The notes: generated by a model not told the origin, from the letters alone. Numbered from the stretch's first letter, positions 34,907 through 43,764 are shown. The stretch: DNA of 56,172 nucleotides from an uncultured Paraprevotella sp. (GCA_944321565.1 CALULT010000013.1:1-56172), one strand, 5' to 3'. Numbers and translations are program-made.

Positions 34907-35263
34907 ATGAAAGTAAGGAGCGTGATAGCATACAGGCATTATTTCATTGATTTCATGAAATCGTTACCGGAAAAAATGCAAGACAAGGTTGTCAAAACCA
35001 TCCAATATATTGAAACATTGCAAATGATACCTGACAAATACTTAAAACATATTAAAGGAACGAAAGGGCTGTATGAAATCCGAACCAGACTTGGAAGCGA
35101 CATCGTGCGTGTCTTTTGTTTCTTCGATGGTGAAAAGCTTGTCGTATTGTTAAGCGGATTCCAAAAGAAGACACAAAAAACCCCGAAAGGAGAAATCGAA
35201 CACGCATTAAATCTCATGCTGGAATATTTCAAAGAAAAAGAAGAAGAAAAGAAAGAAAAATAA
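34907..35263 (+). CDS. type II toxin, RelE/HigB-like mRNA interferase
   Basis: The 118-residue protein matches the HigB/RelE (phage Gp49-like) toxins, ribosome-dependent mRNA endonucleases that stop translation. Signature pieces are VIAYRHYFIDFMKSLPEKMQDKV at the N-terminus, YLKHIKGTKGLYEIRTRLGSDIVRVFCFFDG in the centre and LLSGFQKKTQKTPKGEIEHAL near residue 85, with the catalytic basic residues on the central strands. The acidic-lysine tail (KEKEEEKKEK) is extra. The antitoxin follows after two bases. The promoter position implies almost no 5' leader. The toxin-first order fits higBA. Confidence 0.9.
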   Translation: MKVRSVIAYRHYFIDFMKSLPEKMQDKVVKTIQYIETLQMIPDKYLKHIKGTKGLYEIRTRLGSDIVRVFCFFDGEKLVVLLSGFQKKTQKTPKGEIEHALNLMLEYFKEKEEEKKEK

Positions 35264-35265
35264 CA

Positions 35266-35556
35266 ATGGAAACTTATACTTTTGAAGACATAAAAAAAGA
35301 GGTTTATGGGGAAACCGGCACTCCTCGCCGGGATAAAATAGAATCGGAACTGTCCAATTTACGTATTGGACTCCAAATCCGCAATGCGCGCGAAGCTATG
35401 AAAATGACACAAAGCGAACTTGCCAAGAAAATCGGGAAAGAACGATCTTTCATCTCAAAAGTTGAAAGGGAAGGAAGCAATTTGACACTTTCTACGTTAT
35501 ACGATATTGTGACGAAAGGACTTGGTGGCAAACTTGACATACAAGTGCGCATCTGA
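35266..35556 (+). CDS. type II antitoxin, HigA-like XRE-family regulator
   Basis: The 96-residue protein contains an XRE helix-turn-helix (about residues 32-85: LRIGLQIRNAREAMKMTQSELAKKIG, then KERSFISKVEREGS), typical of HigA antitoxins that neutralise the toxin and repress their own promoter. It follows the toxin gene by two bases. The N-terminal 30 residues, acidic with YTFEDIKKEVYG, should contact the toxin. No operator dyad was clearly recognised at the promoter. Confidence 0.9.
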   Translation: METYTFEDIKKEVYGETGTPRRDKIESELSNLRIGLQIRNAREAMKMTQSELAKKIGKERSFISKVEREGSNLTLSTLYDIVTKGLGGKLDIQVRI

Positions 35557-35648
35557 ATCTCTAATGAACCCGTTTGCCTGTCACACTGGAAAGAAACGGA
35601 CACCCACTCCCTGGGAGGCGGCTTGCCCGTCCATATAAGCGGAGCCTC

Positions 35649-36098
35649 TCACTCCGCCAACAACTTCTTCAGGAAATCGTCCAAATCCTCGTCCAAGCCT
35701 TTCAGCAGTTCGCCATCCACAATCATCGTGTCGTCGTCCACCAGGTAGAGGTCGTTCACCGTCTCCTTGTCCTCGTCCACCAACACGAAAGAATAGGGAC
35801 GCAAGATAGAAACCTTTTCCCACACGTCTTTCATCCCCGAGATGCACTGGCGCAGCACCGGCATCACCGCATCATAGAAGTCCTCGTCCTGATACCCCAT
35901 CCATTGCTCCACCACACAACGGGTCAGTTCCTCGTCGTCATCGTTAAAGGCCAACAATTCCCCCGAATCCGCCTTGGCCTGCAAGTGGATGTCCGTCAAT
36001 GCCATGTCTTCCTTGCCTTCGGGATATTTGGCGGCAACCTTCCGAAGTGCGCGTTCAATCTGCTGAATGGTCTGCGATGTGGCTTTCATACCTCTCAT
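35649..36098 (-). CDS. acidic conserved protein of unknown function
   Basis: The 149-residue protein is strongly acidic, with runs DDDEELTRC, DEDKETVNDLYLVDDDTMIVDGELL and a C-terminal GLDEDLDDFLKKLLAE. A short N-terminal helix (TIQQIERALRKVAAKYPEGKED) is followed by a beta-alpha region. It lacks a signal peptide, so it should be cytoplasmic. A second ATG at 36089 is possible. I do not recognise a function. It is preceded by the repeat-bearing gap 36099-36337 and converges with the toxin-antitoxin pair. Confidence 0.65.
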   Translation of the reverse strand: MRGMKATSQTIQQIERALRKVAAKYPEGKEDMALTDIHLQAKADSGELLAFNDDDEELTRCVVEQWMGYQDEDFYDAVMPVLRQCISGMKDVWEKVSILRPYSFVLVDEDKETVNDLYLVDDDTMIVDGELLKGLDEDLDDFLKKLLAE

Positions 36099-36208
36099 TT
36101 TTGCTTTGTGTTTTCAAAGATACAAAAAAAATGCCTGCGGAGGACGTTTCGCATAAAAAAATAAAATGAATTCCCGCAATCTGCGCCATTATCCCGCCCT
36201 TCGTAAGA

Positions 36209-36279
36209 AGATATACTGACTTGGCAAAGTAAGATATACTTCGATGGCCAAATAAGATATCTTACTTTGCCAAGTAAGT
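36209..36279. repeat. 23-base-period palindromic repeat element, copy 1
   Basis: Three 22-23 base units run in tandem (36209-36231, 36232-36254, 36255-36276), each beginning AGATAT. Outer units also form an inverted repeat: 36215-36237 pairs with 36257-36279 at 22 of 23 positions across a 19-base loop. The element recurs in reverse orientation near 56043. As RNA it would form a strong hairpin downstream of the kinase-RapZ gene and might act as its terminator. Confidence 0.7.
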
Positions 36280-36337
36280 ACTACTTCTTTTTCAAGACAG
36301 CCCATGCGTCCGGATTACCTGCATGGCTCCGAGCGGC

Positions 36338-37825
36338 TCAGGAGCGGACTGCCGGCAACGTTTCTGCTATCTGCTGTTCACGGTGGCAGAGACGCACCTC
36401 GACGCCGAACCTCGCATGAAGATGCTCGGCCAAATGCTGGGCCGCATAGACACTGCGGTGCCGGCCGCCCGTGCAGCCGAAAGCAAACATCAGGTCAGTA
36501 AAGCCGCGCTGAAGGTAACGCGCCACGTGGGCATCCGCCAAAGCATACACATGCTCCATGAAATTCAGGATTTCCCCATCCTCTTCCAAAAAGCGGATGA
36601 CAGGCTCGTCGCGTCCCGTCAACAGCTTGTATGGTTCGTACCGCCCGGGATTATGGGTTCCACGGCAATCGAACACATAACCGCCCCCGTTCCCGCTCTC
36701 ATCGGCGGGAATGCCTTTGCGATAAGAGAAGCTAAACACGCGCACGACCAATGGCCCGCGCCCGTCGTAGGCCGAACGGGAAGGCTCCCCGTCGTTCCTT
36801 GCTTCCGCACTTCCCTGCACCGCGAAACAAGGCAGCTCCGCCAGCCGGGCCAACACATCGTGCAAATAAGGATACGGGCAACCGCCGTCCGCCAACACCT
36901 TCCGCAGGTTTTGGATGGCCGGCGCAATGCTGTCCAAGAAATGCCTTTTCCGCTCAAAATAGCCCCGGAAACCATACGTCCCCAATACTTGCAGGATGCG
37001 GAAGAGCACAAACAACTTCAGCCTGCGGCGGAAATGCGTCTCATCCACGTCCGCATACCGGTGCAATGCCGCAAGATAGGCCTCCACCAATTCTTCGCGG
37101 AGCGCATCGGGATAGCGGGCCGAAGCCTGCCAAAGGAAGCTGGCCACGTCGTATTCCAACGGGCCGCGCCGGCCGCCTTGGAAATCAATGAACCAAGGAC
37201 GGCCTTCGGCATCCAACATGACGTTGCGGGCCTGGAAGTCGCGGTAAAGGAACGTGTGGCCGCATTCGGCCAACAGGTCGGCGGCCAAACACCTGAAATC
37301 TTCTTCCAATTTCAGCTCATGGAAATCCAGCCCGGTGGCTTTCAAGAAACAATACTTGAAATAATTCAGGTCGAAAAACACATTCGTCCTGTCCATCTCC
37401 TGTTGCGGATAGCAACGGTTGAAATCCAACCCGTGTGCGCCGGCGACCTGTATCGCCGGAAGAGCCTCTACCGTGCGGCGCAACAAGTCCTTTTCGGCCG
37501 CGGAATAGTTTCCGCCGGAGCCGCGGCCTCCGGCTATGGCGTCGAAAAGACTCCTGCTCCCCAAGTCGGTCTGCAAATAACACAAGCGGTCGGCCGAAAC
37601 GGCACACACGCGGGGGACAGGCAACCCGCATTCCGCAAAATGCCCGGAAAGATAGATGAACGCTTCGTTCTCGTCGCGCGACGTGCCGACCACGCCCACA
37701 ATGGTGGAACCGTCGGCTGCCACCATGCGATAATAAGCACGGTTGCTCCCGGCTCCCGGCAAAGCCTCGACCTTGGCGGGCCGGTTCCCGGCCCATGCTT
37801 CATACAACCCAATCAACCGTTCCAT
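36338..37825 (-). CDS. phosphotransferase (APH/AmgK-like) fused to RapZ C-terminal domain
   Basis: The 495-residue protein has two domains. Residues about 1-330 form a phosphotransferase-type kinase fold, with the catalytic loop YRDFQARNVML around residue 195 and the following IDFQGGRRGPLEYDVASF metal-binding segment, resembling the MurNAc/GlcNAc anomeric kinase AmgK. Residues about 350-495 match the C-terminal domain of RapZ, VRVFSFSYRKGIPADESGNGG to MFAFGCTGGRHRSV, which senses glucosamine-6-phosphate in enterobacteria; the RapZ N-terminal ATPase domain is absent. The pairing suggests amino-sugar recycling or cell-wall sensing. The real substrate is unknown. It is the last gene of a seven-gene minus-strand run; a 743-residue antisense frame on the plus strand here is discarded. 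Confidence 0.8.
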   Translation of the reverse strand: MERLIGLYEAWAGNRPAKVEALPGAGSNRAYYRMVAADGSTIVGVVGTSRDENEAFIYLSGHFAECGLPVPRVCAVSADRLCYLQTDLGSRSLFDAIAGGRGSGGNYSAAEKDLLRRTVEALPAIQVAGAHGLDFNRCYPQQEMDRTNVFFDLNYFKYCFLKATGLDFHELKLEEDFRCLAADLLAECGHTFLYRDFQARNVMLDAEGRPWFIDFQGGRRGPLEYDVASFLWQASARYPDALREELVEAYLAALHRYADVDETHFRRRLKLFVLFRILQVLGTYGFRGYFERKRHFLDSIAPAIQNLRKVLADGGCPYPYLHDVLARLAELPCFAVQGSAEARNDGEPSRSAYDGRGPLVVRVFSFSYRKGIPADESGNGGGYVFDCRGTHNPGRYEPYKLLTGRDEPVIRFLEEDGEILNFMEHVYALADAHVARYLQRGFTDLMFAFGCTGGRHRSVYAAQHLAEHLHARFGVEVRLCHREQQIAETLPAVRS

Positions 37826-37834
37826 GCTGCATCC

Positions 37835-39037
37835 TCATCCTTTATGTTTCCAAATAGACAGCACTTTGGCCTGGATGGCACACACGTTGAGCACACTGAC
37901 AACCAAACACAACACAATGCCCAAAGCACAGGCCGGCCACATCCCCGCTCCTTCGATTTGCGGGAAAAGCAAAGCCAACGTGTCCAAATAGTACCCCCTC
38001 AGCAACGACACGAGACCAAGGGAAATCACCAACACCAGCACGTTGAGCCCCACGGCCAGCACCTCGTAGGGCAAGCTCACCCTCCACGGACTGTAACCAA
38101 TGAGCAACAGGTTCTCCATCTTGGTCGTGTTCTTCTGCACCAGCAGATAAATGCTCAGCATCAGGATGTAGAAAGAAAGCAGGCTGATGAGCAACCCCAC
38201 GCCCATGACGACTCCCGACACCACGCGCAGAAAATAAGTAGTCTTCCCCGCATCCAACTTGTCGGCCTCCGTGTCGTAGCCTTTCTGTTGCAGGAAACGG
38301 GCGATGGCATCGTCCGCCGGATTATTGACTTCCACAATCAGGCGCGTAGGAGCCACACCGGCATCGGGAGCATACTCCGCATTGCTCCACTCCATAAAAC
38401 TTTCCGGCACAAGAATCGTGTTCAGCCGATCGGTGAAGCCTACGATTTTACCTTTCATCACGCCTTCCTTCTCATTGCGCCCCTTCAACCTCACGTTCAA
38501 CTCCAACATGCCCACAACGCCTTCGGACAACTTGGGCAACGAACGGCTCTGTGAAAAGCCGAAGTTATAAATGGCCAAGTAGCTGCGCGGAAGGATGATG
38601 GGCACCATGCGGTCGCCTTCCTTGAACTTCCACTCCTTCGAATCCGTATCCACATAACGGTCGGGCACAGACTCGAAAAACAATTCCGTGCTCATATAGC
38701 CCATGCCCTCGACACCCATGCTCGCACTCACGTCGTATTGGCTGGCCGTGAAGGCACCCACGCTTTTGCAAAAGCCTTGGGCACGGATTTCGTCGATGTC
38801 CGCACGGGAAAACGCGCTGTTCTGCCCGCTCATCGCGCTCACCACGCCGATGCGCTTGGACACCACGATATAATCACCTTTCAGGAAACTGTCGTTCCCC
38901 GAAAAGGCCGGAGCCACATCAAAATAAAACTGTATGCCGAGCAACACGATGAGCATGCCCAACAGGTTGGCCAAAAAGAAACCGGCCAACTGCGGAAAGC
39001 TGAGATGCCGGCGCAGGAGTTTCCACACCAATGTCAT
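37835..39037 (-). CDS. FtsX-like ABC transporter permease
   Basis: The 400-residue protein is a single MacB/FtsX-type permease: an N-terminal membrane helix (SFPQLAGFFLANLLGMLIVLLG), a large extracytoplasmic domain (about 45-265), then three C-terminal helices (VVSGVVMGVGLLISLLS; LAVGLNVLVLVISLG; CALGIVLCLVVSVLN). It should form an exporter or lipoprotein-release-like complex with the ATPase encoded upstream, whose stop overlaps its start by four bases. The substrate is unknown. No partner permease is seen, so a homodimer is likely. Confidence 0.8.
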   Translation of the reverse strand: MTLVWKLLRRHLSFPQLAGFFLANLLGMLIVLLGIQFYFDVAPAFSGNDSFLKGDYIVVSKRIGVVSAMSGQNSAFSRADIDEIRAQGFCKSVGAFTASQYDVSASMGVEGMGYMSTELFFESVPDRYVDTDSKEWKFKEGDRMVPIILPRSYLAIYNFGFSQSRSLPKLSEGVVGMLELNVRLKGRNEKEGVMKGKIVGFTDRLNTILVPESFMEWSNAEYAPDAGVAPTRLIVEVNNPADDAIARFLQQKGYDTEADKLDAGKTTYFLRVVSGVVMGVGLLISLLSFYILMLSIYLLVQKNTTKMENLLLIGYSPWRVSLPYEVLAVGLNVLVLVISLGLVSLLRGYYLDTLALLFPQIEGAGMWPACALGIVLCLVVSVLNVCAIQAKVLSIWKHKG

Positions 39038-39678
39038 AGCCTGAATATTTTTTCGTAGTCCAACATCATCCGCTTGCCGATACTGGTCACAATGACACCC
39101 GCGCCCTGTCGGCGCACTTCGTCCATCATGATTTCGCCCATCACCCGGCCGTTCTCATCATCGAGGTGGCTCACCGGCTCGTCGGCCAGCAGAAAGTCGA
39201 AAGGCTGCGCCAGCGCCCTCATCATGGCTACGCGCTGCCTCTGCCCGAAACTCATCCGCCCGACCTTCTCGTGCATCTTGTCCCCGATGCCCAACGCGCC
39301 GAACCATTCCTCAATCTGTTTCCGTTTCTTGAATCCCGTCAGGTTGTTCTTGATGGCCACGTTCTCGTAGGCCGTCAGTTCGGGAAAGAGCCGGAGCTCC
39401 TGGAACAGGTAGCCCAGCGAACGCTTGCGGATTTCCACCCAATCTTTCACCCGGTTGTTGCGGATGTTTTGCCCGTCGAAACAAATGATGCCCTGGTAAT
39501 CGTCGCGGTACCCCACGAGGTAGCTGCACAACGAGGATTTCCCCGTGCCAGAATCAGCCTCCACCAAATAGACATGACCCCGCTCGAATGTCACGTCCTT
39601 ATGCCACACATCGCTCTCGATGTCATCGCGCAAGGCAAACACCATGGGCAACGTGTTCTTCAATTCTATCTTATCCAT
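39034..39678 (-). CDS. ABC transporter ATP-binding protein with altered motifs
   Basis: The 214-residue protein is a LolD/MacB-type ATPase. The Walker A is ADSGTGKSS (the first Gly is Ala), the Q-loop region is YLFQELRLFPELTAYENV, the signature reads MSFGQRQRVAMMRAL rather than LSGGQ, Walker B is FLLADEP and the D-loop VSHLDDENG. In the H-loop position VTSIGKRM the usual switch His is missing. These departures suggest weakened or regulatory ATP hydrolysis. It overlaps the FtsX-like permease gene downstream by four bases and is followed on its other side by a DUF4836 gene. Confidence 0.8.
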   Translation of the reverse strand: MDKIELKNTLPMVFALRDDIESDVWHKDVTFERGHVYLVEADSGTGKSSLCSYLVGYRDDYQGIICFDGQNIRNNRVKDWVEIRKRSLGYLFQELRLFPELTAYENVAIKNNLTGFKKRKQIEEWFGALGIGDKMHEKVGRMSFGQRQRVAMMRALAQPFDFLLADEPVSHLDDENGRVMGEIMMDEVRRQGAGVIVTSIGKRMMLDYEKIFRL

Positions 39679-41097
39679 TTATTCCAATAATTCTTTCCAC
39701 ACATTCCGCCCTTCCGTGCCCCGCATGTCTAACGTGAAATGCCGGGCGTCGGACGAACGCAACACCAAGTCGCCGAACAAATCCAACCCGGCTGGCCAAC
39801 CGGCCACGCCGCGCAACTGCGCCAAGTTGCACCACAGGAAGAAACGGCTTCCCTTTATCTCTTTTTCCCATCCGGACAGCGTCTGCGTCTTCTTTCCAAG
39901 AACCTGCATGGCCAATCCTTCATCGGGGGTTACATAAAGCGTCTTGTCTTCCACGCCCAAATAGGCGCGCATGCCAGGAGTAGCGATGAAGAAACGGTTG
40001 TCACCAAAATCCTTGAAGGCTAATCCGCTCCTAGCCGCACTTTCTCTCCAATAAGGCGCTTCTTTCAAGAAATCCTTATCTTCCAAACGGGCTTTCAACA
40101 GGAAGCCTGCCCCCGACGTCACCGAGGGATAAATTGTTACCGCCAAATCGCCTCTGATGCTTCTGAGCATCAGGTCGGCATCCACACCCATGTTCAGCCC
40201 CAACAAAAAAGTGCGCACTGCCGGATTCCTGCGCAATTGTTCCAGCAACTTGTCGCCATCAACGTTCATGCAGCACCAACCCAAAGCACTTGCGGGCACG
40301 TCTGCCGCATAATCACCATCGATTTTCCCGCCCAAGACGGCCAACTGTTCGAAATAAGTATTGATTTCGGGATTCTCCGAACGGATTTCCGCGTCCAATG
40401 TGAAACCGTTTGCCATAAGATTCAGCCCGGCTACCACGTTCACATCACTCAAATTGGCATGTTCTGGCAACCCACGCATGAAATCCTCGCCATAGAGAGC
40501 AGACAACACATCCAATTGTGCAGCCAACCGGCAAGCAGAGTCCCCGCCATCGACATCGGCAAACAAGGAGGAAGCCGCACCGCTCTCGTCCTTCTTCTGC
40601 CGCAAGCAAGCCGTCACTTCCTGACGCAACACATCCATCTCGGCTGCCATTCCGGGACCGATGGCCAACAAGGCACGGTCGTCGAACCCAACCATCCAAC
40701 TGCCGTCCCACACCGTCCAATAACGGCCATTACGCTCCTCCGGCACACTGCATTTTCCATCCTCCGCAACCTTGCCGAGCCATGCTGCCAACTCGTCCGC
40801 ATCGGAAACAGGTGCCAACAATCCCACATATTCCTTGGCCGACACGAACAAATAAGATTTTTTCTTCCAGTCAATGCCTTTAGGCTGTTCCTTGCGTCCC
40901 GGGCACAAAGCAGCCAGCCCGTCCATGCCAAGCCCGGAATCGTCGGCCAGCTTCGGCCAATCGACAGCCACCAGCACTTTGGGCCGCGAAGGCAAGGCAT
41001 ACAAATAGCTGTCTGAGGCAAACGCCCGGTAACACCCATAAGCCACTGCCCCCAACACGACCACGCACAATATCCCAATCCAAACTTTTTTCTTCAT
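39679..41097 (-). CDS. DUF4836 family membrane-anchored protein
   Basis: The 472-residue protein has one N-terminal membrane anchor (KKVWIGILCVVVLGAVAYGC) and an extracytoplasmic region that fits DUF4836, with VLVAVDWPKLADDSGLGMDG near residue 41, LFVSAKEYVGLLAPVSDADE and the C-terminal FFLWCNLAQL. The family is common in Bacteroidales, but no function is established. It directly precedes the ABC ATPase gene (one base gap), and a functional link with that transporter is plausible but unproven. Confidence 0.8.
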   Translation of the reverse strand: MKKKVWIGILCVVVLGAVAYGCYRAFASDSYLYALPSRPKVLVAVDWPKLADDSGLGMDGLAALCPGRKEQPKGIDWKKKSYLFVSAKEYVGLLAPVSDADELAAWLGKVAEDGKCSVPEERNGRYWTVWDGSWMVGFDDRALLAIGPGMAAEMDVLRQEVTACLRQKKDESGAASSLFADVDGGDSACRLAAQLDVLSALYGEDFMRGLPEHANLSDVNVVAGLNLMANGFTLDAEIRSENPEINTYFEQLAVLGGKIDGDYAADVPASALGWCCMNVDGDKLLEQLRRNPAVRTFLLGLNMGVDADLMLRSIRGDLAVTIYPSVTSGAGFLLKARLEDKDFLKEAPYWRESAARSGLAFKDFGDNRFFIATPGMRAYLGVEDKTLYVTPDEGLAMQVLGKKTQTLSGWEKEIKGSRFFLWCNLAQLRGVAGWPAGLDLFGDLVLRSSDARHFTLDMRGTEGRNVWKELLE

Positions 41098-41127
41098 TTC
41101 CTATACCTTATTATATATGTATATTAT

Positions 41128-41889
41128 TTACCTCGCATGCCGGATGCGCATCAGATGAACGGACACCAAGGCCGCCGTTTCGGTGCGCAAACGGCTTCGC
41201 CCAAGACTCACGGGCCGAAAACCATGCTGTAAGGCCAGGCGCACTTCTTCCACACTGAAATCACCTTCGGGTCCCACCATCACCAAAGTATCCTGTGTCG
41301 CATCCAGCACATCAAGCAGAAACGGCTTCCCACCGTCCATCGTTTTCTCCTCTGCACCGACACCCCTTCCTTCTATGTCGGACTCGTCATAGCAATGGGC
41401 AATGAATTTCTGCCCGGGGAAATCACGTGCCACAAAACGGCGGAAATCTTCCATGCCGTTCAACACAGGCTTGAAAGCCTTATGGCTCTGCTTCATGGCC
41501 GCCACCAAGATTTTGTCAATCCGCTCCGTCTTCACCACCTTGCGTTCGGAATAGCGGCAGTCAAGAAACGTCAACTCGTCGAACCCGATTTCCGTGGCCT
41601 TTTCGGCCAGCCATTCCATCCGGTCGATGTTTTTGGTTGGAGCCACAGCCAAATGCAAGTGACTCGTCCACTCACGCGGCAACGACTCTTCCTCCACGAT
41701 ACGGAAACGGCAACGCTTCCCACCATCCGCCACGATTTCAGCCCGGCAACAACGTCCTTTCCCGTCAGTCACCCATATCTCATCGCCCACCTGCAAACGC
41801 AACACACGCAGACAATGTGCAGCTTCGTCAGCCGGAAGCTCATCGCTCACAGCCAGCTCCGGCGCATAAAAATATCGAAATTCCTTCAT
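41128..41889 (-). CDS. rsmE: 16S rRNA (uracil(1498)-N(3))-methyltransferase
   Basis: RsmE methylates N3 of U1498 in 16S rRNA using S-adenosylmethionine. The 253-residue protein has the N-terminal PUA-like domain (FRYFYAPELAVSDELPADEAAHCLRVLRL; cited in pieces) and the C-terminal SPOUT knot: VAPTKNIDRMEWLAEKATEIG, KQSHKAFKP, MVGPEGDFS and LGRSRLRTETAAL. All hallmark motifs are present. It overlaps the nuclease-family gene by four bases, implying coupled translation. Confidence 0.95.
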   Translation of the reverse strand: MKEFRYFYAPELAVSDELPADEAAHCLRVLRLQVGDEIWVTDGKGRCCRAEIVADGGKRCRFRIVEEESLPREWTSHLHLAVAPTKNIDRMEWLAEKATEIGFDELTFLDCRYSERKVVKTERIDKILVAAMKQSHKAFKPVLNGMEDFRRFVARDFPGQKFIAHCYDESDIEGRGVGAEEKTMDGGKPFLLDVLDATQDTLVMVGPEGDFSVEEVRLALQHGFRPVSLGRSRLRTETAALVSVHLMRIRHAR

Positions 41890-42443
41890 TTCCTTCGTTC
41901 TATTTCATCGCGCAACTGCGAGGCCAATTCATAATTCTCGTCTTCCACAGCCCGTTTCAAGGCCTCCTCCAATGCCTCAAGGTTCACGGAGTTGACGGGA
42001 ATGGAGTAAGTGCCGTCCCCCACTTCGCGCATATATTGGTGCTCCAGCAACGACTCGTTGATGGTAATCGGGCAATCAAACGTGTAAGCCAAAATCAGGC
42101 AGTCGGGCGCCTTGCAGTAACGCACCATGTGGTACACACTCCTTTCACGGTACAAAAGATGGCAATAGGTCACTCCCGCCTGCACGGCTGCAATGCGCAC
42201 CTCCTCCACATCCATTCCGCACTGCAGAAACGCAGCTTTCATAATGTCGGCCATAGAGGAAGGCAACGACAAATCTTTCACCCCTTTCATCTTCATCAAC
42301 AACTGAAAAGCCTCGCTCCGCTCCATCAGAACCGGCAGGATGCGTTTCCCGTCCCGCTCCCGCAGGATGGCCATATAAACCGCGCCGTCTTTCGTGCACT
42401 TCGACACGGTCTGCACCCTCAATTCTTTCACCGACTCACTCAT
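41886..42443 (-). CDS. bifunctional nuclease (DUF151) family protein with UVR tail
   Basis: The 185-residue protein has the BFN/DUF151 domain: LRVQTVSKCTKDGAVYMAILRERDGKRILPV and the usual YRERSVYHMVRYCKAPDCLILAY region (cited in pieces), followed by a C-terminal UVR-type motif LEEALKRAVEDENYELASQLRDEI (about 160-185; cited in pieces) seen in UvrB/UvrC-associated proteins. BFN proteins were described as nucleases in plants; the bacterial role is unclear. It is coupled by overlaps to rsmE downstream and the permease gene upstream. Confidence 0.85.
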   Translation of the reverse strand: MSESVKELRVQTVSKCTKDGAVYMAILRERDGKRILPVLMERSEAFQLLMKMKGVKDLSLPSSMADIMKAAFLQCGMDVEEVRIAAVQAGVTYCHLLYRERSVYHMVRYCKAPDCLILAYTFDCPITINESLLEHQYMREVGDGTYSIPVNSVNLEALEEALKRAVEDENYELASQLRDEIERRK

Positions 42444-43720
42444 GACGTTTTTCCTCCCTCAGGCACATGTTTGTATTTAAAGAACAAGGCAAACAACACT
42501 GCAATGACCAACGCATAGGCCGCAAAAAGATACCAACACGTGTTCCATCCTGCAATGACCTCGTGCCCTGTGGCCGTGGACGGAAGGTCATACACAAAAT
42601 GATTGATGACAGCCTGGGCGGAAAGCGTACCCACGGTAGCTCCCAAACCGTTGGTCATCATCATGAACAAACCCTGTGCACTGCTTCGGATACCCGCATC
42701 TGTCTCCTTGTTCACAAACAGCGAACCGGAAATATTGAAAAAGTCGAAAGCCACACCATAGACCAACATGGACAACACAAAGAGCCACACCCCGCCACCA
42801 GGATTCCCCATGGCAAAAAATGCAAAGCGGAGCACCCAAGCCAACATGGCAATAAGCATCACCCGCTTGATGCCGAAACGGCTCAGGAAGAACGGAATAA
42901 GCAAGATGCAACATGTCTCGCTGATTTGGGAAAGGGATATCAGGATGTTGGCATGCTGCACACCGAACGTGTCCGCATATTCAGGAATGTCGCCGAAAGA
43001 AAAAATGAACGGGCTGGCAAAGCCATTCGTGATTTGCAGGCAAATGCCCAAAAACATAGAAAACACGAAAAAAAGAGCCATGCGGGGCTGTTTGAAAAGC
43101 GTGAAGGCCCGCAGCCCCAAGGCCTCAGCCAAGCTCTTGCGCTGGGTGGCATGGCTCACCGGACAAGCCGGAAGCGTGAGAGCATACACTGCCAGTATCA
43201 AACTCAGCGCACCGGAAAAGGCGAACTGCCCCACATTCTCCTGCATGCCGCCCAAATCCACCACCCACATGGAACAGATGAAGCCAATCGTGCCAAACAC
43301 CCGGATGGGCGGAAAATCCTTCACCGCATCCAGCCCCGCACCTTCCAAGGCGGAATAGGCCACGGAGTTGGCCAAAGCAATGGTCGGCATGAAAAAAGCC
43401 ACGCTCAAGGCATAAAGCGAATATAAGATTGAGAAAGACGCATCCGCACCGGCCTCGAAACCATAAACTGACGCACCTAGCATGAACACGCCCGCCAACA
43501 GATGGCAAAGGCTCAACGCCTTCTGGCCCTGCAGCCAGCGGTCGGCCACGATGCCCACCAACGCAGGCATGAACAGCGAAACAAAACCTTGCACGGAATA
43601 GAACCAGCCGATGTTTTCGGCCATCCCGATTTTCACCAGATAACTTCCCATCGAAGTGAGGTAAGCCCCCCACACGGCATACTCCAGGAAATTCATCACC
43701 GTCAAGCGCACCTTCAAATT
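42440..43720 (-). CDS. NupG-like nucleoside permease (MFS)
   Basis: The 426-residue protein has twelve hydrophobic segments and the NupG/XapB-type start VRLTVMNFLEYAVWGAYLTSMGSYL, with LQGQKALSLCHLLAG near residue 60 and VFGTIGFICSMWVVDL near residue 150. It should import nucleosides by proton symport across the inner membrane. The frame reaches 43777, but a promoter at 43765-43795 places initiation near 43758, so the ATG at 43720 is the start. It is the first gene of a seven-gene minus-strand run (to 36338) and overlaps the next gene by four bases. Confidence 0.85.
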   Translation of the reverse strand, partial: NLKVRLTVMNFLEYAVWGAYLTSMGSYLVKIGMAENIGWFYSVQGFVSLFMPALVGIVADRWLQGQKALSLCHLLAGVFMLGASVYGFEAGADASFSILYSLYALSVAFFMPTIALANSVAYSALEGAGLDAVKDFPPIRVFGTIGFICSMWVVDLGGMQENVGQFAFSGALSLILAVYALTLPACPVSHATQRKSLAEALGLRAFTLFKQPRMALFFVFSMFLGICLQITNGFASPFIFSFGDIPEYADTFGVQHANILISLSQISETCCILLIPFFLSRFGIKRVMLIAMLAWVLRFAFFAMGNPGGGVWLFVLSMLVYGVAFDFFNISGSLFVNKETDAGIRSSAQGLFMMMTNGLGATVGTLSAQAVINHFVYDLPSTATGHEVIAGWNTCWYLFAAYALVIAVLFALFFKYKHVPEGGKTS

Positions 43721-43764
43721 CATAGCTCTATCCTTTTTGCGGGCCGCAGCCTGTTTATAATCTT

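Noticed and set aside
36323-38554. 743-codon open frame on the plus strand
   Set aside because: It lies entirely antisense to the kinase-RapZ fusion and the FtsX-like permease, both with recognisable motifs. Its composition is rich in His, Gln and Arg, as expected for a shadow frame, and it has no domain I recognise.
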